A DNA stretch of 64,000 bases, from positions 1 through 64,000 of the forward strand of contig NZ_JANJOU010000006.1 of assembly GCF_024594815.1 (NCBI RefSeq). The letters run 5' to 3'. A program made the position numbers and the translations under genes. This document shows, piece after piece, positions 60,783-64,000 of the stretch. The notes under the pieces were generated by a model. That model was not told the origin of the DNA. It saw nothing but the letters and a program-made list of their open reading frames with translations, and did not search any database. Source of the DNA: Roseomonas populi. Lineage in GTDB: Bacteria; Pseudomonadota; Alphaproteobacteria; Acetobacterales; Acetobacteraceae. Position 1 is the first letter of the stretch; every line of letters begins with the position of its first letter.

Positions 60783-61934
60783 CTACTCCTTCTCAAGCGC
60801 CGCGGGCTCGCCGCCGCGCAGCTCATGCGTGCAGCCCAGCGCACGCGCATCGTCGGCGGCCGAAAGCGCCGCCACCGTCACCCATCCCGCGCGCCGCAGC
60901 TTCGCGGCCACCGCGGGATCATGCCCTTCCGGCAGGAAGACCCGGTCCGCCGGGGGCGCCACGGGCGCGGCGCGCAGCGCCGCGTCAGGATAGAGGCTGA
61001 GGCCCGTCGCCGGCTCCTCGCCGCTCATGTAGCGCCCGCCGCGCCCCAGCTCGCCCGTGCGCCCCGGCCCGTAGAGGGTGAAGGCCACCCCCGTGTGGTA
61101 GCGGAAGCCCCGGAACTCCACCGGGTCCAGCGTGATCCGTAGCCCCGGCACACGCCGCCGCAGCGCCGCGACCACGTCCGCCGCGTTGTCCGCGATCCGC
61201 CGCGGCCCATCCGGCAGCGGGGCGGCCCGCAGCGCCGCCAGCGCGCCATCGGCCGGCCCGGCCGCGGCCAGCAGCCCCGTCAGGAAGATCGCCGGCGGCC
61301 CCGCCGCCTCGGCCAGCACGGCCACCTCCGCCGCGTCCTTGCGGTCCAGGGCGCGGGCCAGGCGCTGCCGCGCCGCGCCCTCAAGCCCCGCCGCGTCCAG
61401 CAGCGCGGGCGACATGGCGGGCAGCGTGATGTCCAGCGCCACGTCCGTGATGCCGGCCGCGGCCAGCGCCTCCACGCCCAGCGCCGCGGCCTCGGCATCC
61501 GCCTCCGCGCTGTCCACGCCGATCAGCTCCACCCCCAGCTGCGGCAATTGCCGCGCGGGCGCGATCTGCGTGCCGCGCACCCGCAGCACCTGCCCGGCAT
61601 AGGACAGCCGCAGGGGCCGGGGCGCCTCCCTCAGCCGCGTGGCCGCGATGCGCGCCACCTGCGGCGTGGTGTCCGCCCGCAGCCCCATCATGCGCTGGGA
61701 GACCGGGTCCATCAGCCGGAAGGTCTGGTCCGCCAGCGCGGCGCCGGAGCCGGTCAGCAGCCCCTCCTCGAACTCCAGCAGCGGCGGCTTCACCCGCTCG
61801 TACCCGTGGGAGGCGAAGACGCCCATCATCGCCTCCACCAGCGCCGCCTCCCGCGCCGCCTCGGGGGGCAGCAGGTCGGAGAGGCCGGCGGGCAGCAGCG
61901 CCGAATTGGCGAGAAAGGGCTCGTCGTCAGTCAT
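60783..61934 (-). CDS. hisZ: ATP phosphoribosyltransferase regulatory subunit
   Basis: A 383-residue paralogue of histidyl-tRNA synthetase that lacks aminoacylation and activates the short HisG enzyme. Marks are [14 protein letters not shown] near the start, [43 protein letters not shown], and the class II core [24 protein letters not shown]. No anticodon-binding domain follows. The presence of HisZ implies a short HisG elsewhere. It is upstream of purA with a 4-base gap, a common arrangement in proteobacteria. Confidence 0.93.
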   Translation of the reverse strand: MTDDEPFLANSALLPAGLSDLLPPEAAREAALVEAMMGVFASHGYERVKPPLLEFEEGLLTGSGAALADQTFRLMDPVSQRMMGLRADTTPQVARIAATRLREAPRPLRLSYAGQVLRVRGTQIAPARQLPQLGVELIGVDSAEADAEAAALGVEALAAAGITDVALDITLPAMSPALLDAAGLEGAARQRLARALDRKDAAEVAVLAEAAGPPAIFLTGLLAAAGPADGALAALRAAPLPDGPRRIADNAADVVAALRRRVPGLRITLDPVEFRGFRYHTGVAFTLYGPGRTGELGRGGRYMSGEEPATGLSLYPDAALRAAPVAPPADRVFLPEGHDPAVAAKLRRAGWVTVAALSAADDARALGCTHELRGGEPAALEKE

Positions 61935-62106
61935 AGAGAGGATGGGGCATGACGGAGGCGGGGACGCTCTCGGCTTTTTCGCGGGGTGAATGGCAGCGCG
62001 CGCCCCGCGCCGCAACCCCGCCGGCCGCCGATCAGCCGCCCCGCCCGGGAATGGGCCCGGCGAGAGGTGCCGGCAACCGTCCCGCGCGGCCCCACGTTGC
62101 GGCCGC

Positions 62107-62640
62107 ATGAAGCGCGCCTCCCTCCTCCTCGCCCTCCCCCTCCTCGCCGCTCCTATCCTCGCCGCCTGCAGCGACGATCGCGCCCTCAGCGACTACATTC
62201 CCGTCGCCGACCCGCTGCGCGAGCCCGCCCGCGCCGCGCCCTTCGAGTACGGCCGCTCCGGCTGGATCCAGGGCAGCCCGGTCCGCGCCGCCCAGGCTGC
62301 GGCCGAGATCGAGGCCTTCACCGATGCGGCGGAGAACGACCCGCTCTGGACCCATCCGCGCAGCGCCGTCCTCCTGCCTCAGCTCCAGATCGCACGGCGG
62401 GAGTTCCGGGAGGCGCTGGGCGTCTCGCCGCGCATCCCCTCCGCCGTCGCCGCCCGATCCTTCGCGACCGCCGCGGAGGCGCTGCGCCGGTACAACGAGC
62501 CAGCGGCCGCCGCGGCGCTCGGCCCGGTCGGCGGCACCGCGACCCTCGCCCGCCTCTCCAACCTCCCCCGCCTGCCGCGTGTGGAGGAAGCCGCACAGGC
62601 CGTCGCGATCGAGGTGAACCAGCCCGGCCGCAACCGTTAG
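62107..62640 (+). CDS. Predicted lipoprotein of unknown function
   Basis: A 177-residue protein with a lipoprotein signal (MKRASLLLALPLLAAPILAACS, Cys at 21). A mainly helical mature part follows (AAEIEAFTDAAENDPLWTHPRSAVLLPQLQIARREFREALG). No family is recognised. The ATG at 62107 is the only one giving a clean signal. It is divergent from hisZ. Confidence 0.75.
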   Translation: MKRASLLLALPLLAAPILAACSDDRALSDYIPVADPLREPARAAPFEYGRSGWIQGSPVRAAQAAAEIEAFTDAAENDPLWTHPRSAVLLPQLQIARREFREALGVSPRIPSAVAARSFATAAEALRRYNEPAAAAALGPVGGTATLARLSNLPRLPRVEEAAQAVAIEVNQPGRNR

Positions 62641-62693
62641 TTCACCAATCCCGGCGCATCCTCCCCTCCAGCCCAAAAAGGCCGGAGGACAGC

Positions 62694-64000
62694 GTGACGG
62701 AACCCCTCGCCGAAGCACCGGGCGCGACAATGTCCCGCGCCCTCGCCCTGCACCGCGCCGGCGACCTCGCGGCGGCGGAGCCGCTCTACCGCGCCGTCCT
62801 GGCAGCCCAGCCCCGGCATTTCGGCGCCCTCCACCTGCTCGGCCTGCTGCGCGCCATGGCAGGCGACCCGGCCGGCGCCGTGCCTCTCCTCCGCGCCGCG
62901 ATCGCGGCCGATCCGAGCCACGGCTTCGTCCACAGCAATCTCGGCAACGCGCTGGTGGAGCTGGAGCACGCCGAGGAGGCGCTGGAGTCCTTCAACCGAG
63001 CCCTGACCCTCTCCCCGGACCTCCTGGAGGCACGGGTCGGCCGCGGCAACGCCCTCCAGGCCCTGGACCGCCACGCGGAGGCGTTGGCCGAGCTGGAGGG
63101 GGCCGCCGCCCATGGCGCCGACATGCCGGAACTGCACAACAACCGCGGCAACGCCCTGCGCGCCCTGATGCGCCCGGCGGAGGCCCTGGCCGCCTACGAC
63201 GCCGCCCTCCTCCGCAACCCCCTCTACGCCGCAGCCCACGGCAACCGCGCCACCGCCCTGGTGGACCTGGACCGGGACGTGGAGGCGCTGGCGAGCGTCG
63301 CGATCGCCCTCACGCTCCGCCCCGGTGATCCGGGCTACCTGAACACCCAAGGCGTCGCCCTTCGCGCCCTGCACCGGCCTGAGGAGGCGCTGGCGAGCTT
63401 CGACCGCGCCCTCGCCGGCGATCCCGGCCTGGTCAACGCCCATGCCGGCCGCGCCGCCGCCCTGTCCGACCTCAACCGCCACGAGGAAGCCCTGGCGAGC
63501 GCCGACGCGGCCCTCTCCCTCTCCGCCAGCGCCGCAGCCCACCGCAACCGGGCCGCCGCCCTCACCCTTCTCGGCCGCCACTCGGAGGCGGAGGCGGCGG
63601 ACGGCGCCGCCCTGCGCGCCGATCCCGCCTGCGCGGAGGCCTGGAACGGCCGCGGCAACGCCCTGACGGAGCTGGGCCGCTTCGAGGAGGCGCTGGACTG
63701 CTTCGACCGGGCCGAGGCCCTGTACCCCGGCAGCCGCAGCATCCCCTACAACCGCGGAAACGCCCTGCGCGGCCTGAACCGCCACCGGGAGGCCATCGCC
63801 TGCTTCCAGGAAGCCCAGGCGATCGACCCGGGCTTCGCGGATGCCCACTGGAACGAGGCGCTGAGCCGCCTGGCCCTGGGCGACCTGGAGACGGGCTTTG
63901 CCGGATACGAGTGGCGCTGGCGCCGCAAGGGCAATCGGCCGCATCGCCACGCGGACCATGCCCTCTGGCAGGGGGAGGCGATGGAGGGCCGCACCCTCCT
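62694..64000 (+). CDS. TPR-repeat protein, 5' part (gene runs past the window end)
   Basis: At least 435 residues, open to the edge. GTG start at 62694 with a GGAGG site. About eleven degenerate TPR units of 34 residues are seen, many with the phrase GNAL/GRGNAL at the second helix and EEALASFDRAL in the first. After the last unit the frame reads LGDLETGFAGYEWRWRRKGN, a sequence typical of TPR proteins whose C-terminus is a glycosyltransferase-41/9-like domain. That C-terminal part is outside the window, so the enzyme activity is only inferred. Paralogous repeats may make assembly or recombination changes here likely. Confidence 0.8.
   Translation, partial: MTEPLAEAPGATMSRALALHRAGDLAAAEPLYRAVLAAQPRHFGALHLLGLLRAMAGDPAGAVPLLRAAIAADPSHGFVHSNLGNALVELEHAEEALESFNRALTLSPDLLEARVGRGNALQALDRHAEALAELEGAAAHGADMPELHNNRGNALRALMRPAEALAAYDAALLRNPLYAAAHGNRATALVDLDRDVEALASVAIALTLRPGDPGYLNTQGVALRALHRPEEALASFDRALAGDPGLVNAHAGRAAALSDLNRHEEALASADAALSLSASAAAHRNRAAALTLLGRHSEAEAADGAALRADPACAEAWNGRGNALTELGRFEEALDCFDRAEALYPGSRSIPYNRGNALRGLNRHREAIACFQEAQAIDPGFADAHWNEALSRLALGDLETGFAGYEWRWRRKGNRPHRHADHALWQGEAMEGRTL

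Overview
The window is very GC-rich coding DNA (about 70 % G+C by eye) with tight gene packing, four-base ATGA overlaps, and frequent GTG and TTG starts. A NepR-type anti-sigma protein, orphan tripartite-tricarboxylate (Bug/TctC) binding proteins, HutF, DUF3597 and a ttu-like tartrate locus suggest an alphaproteobacterium, probably Acetobacteraceae (Roseomonas-like). That placement is inference; there is no rRNA or other marker gene to settle it. I see no tRNA, rRNA, CRISPR array, transposase or phage gene.

Region 1 (1-14.3 kb) is envelope stress and efflux. It holds an OmpR-type two-component pair followed by a DegP/HtrA protease, a small lipoprotein, and a second regulator/kinase pair transcribed divergently. 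Next comes a heavy-metal-type RND efflux system (adaptor divergent from pump and outer-membrane channel) and a Sir2 deacylase. Region 2 (14.3-23.9 kb) holds a CHASE3/PAS hybrid kinase overlapping a single-domain receiver, an AI-2E family membrane protein, an orphan family-5 binding protein, an amidase, a DUF3597 protein and an Lrp/AsnC regulator.

Region 3 (24-32 kb) is one minus-strand operon that looks like organosulfur (sulfonate-type) scavenging. It has an SsuC/SsuB ABC transporter core, three different SsuA-like binding proteins, an SfnB/DszC-like flavin oxidoreductase, an SsuD-like LLM monooxygenase, a class II aldolase-type protein and a cupin. Region 4 (32.2-39.9 kb) is a homogentisate operon under a divergent MarR regulator: FAD hydroxylase, DUF2783 protein, metallo-beta-lactamase-fold protein, HmgA, FahA, a TctC protein and MaiA. 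The hydroxylase and DUF2783 protein resemble the MhaA/MhaB type of 3-hydroxyphenylacetate 6-hydroxylase.

Region 5 (40-43 kb) has a NepR protein behind an EcfG-like promoter, an unknown small protein, HutF, and a decayed CorA/ZntB transporter gene. Region 6 (43.2-48.3 kb) is a UgpC-A-E-B-like ABC operon with a metallophosphoesterase. Region 7 (48.3-54.3 kb) resembles the tartrate utilisation (ttu) pathway: a TctC protein, tartrate dehydrogenase, a divergent GntR regulator, glycerate 2-kinase and pyruvate kinase. The pyruvate kinase reading frame carries an in-frame N-terminal YdaS/Cro-like helix-turn-helix, with a palindrome abutting its start codon and a strong internal ribosome site that would give the enzyme alone. 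I consider this the most novel feature of the window.

Region 8 (54.4-64 kb) is mixed housekeeping: small envelope proteins, Ada, a TPR protein, GlcF without GlcD/GlcE, PurA, HisZ, a lipoprotein, and the 5' part of a long TPR gene that runs off the window.
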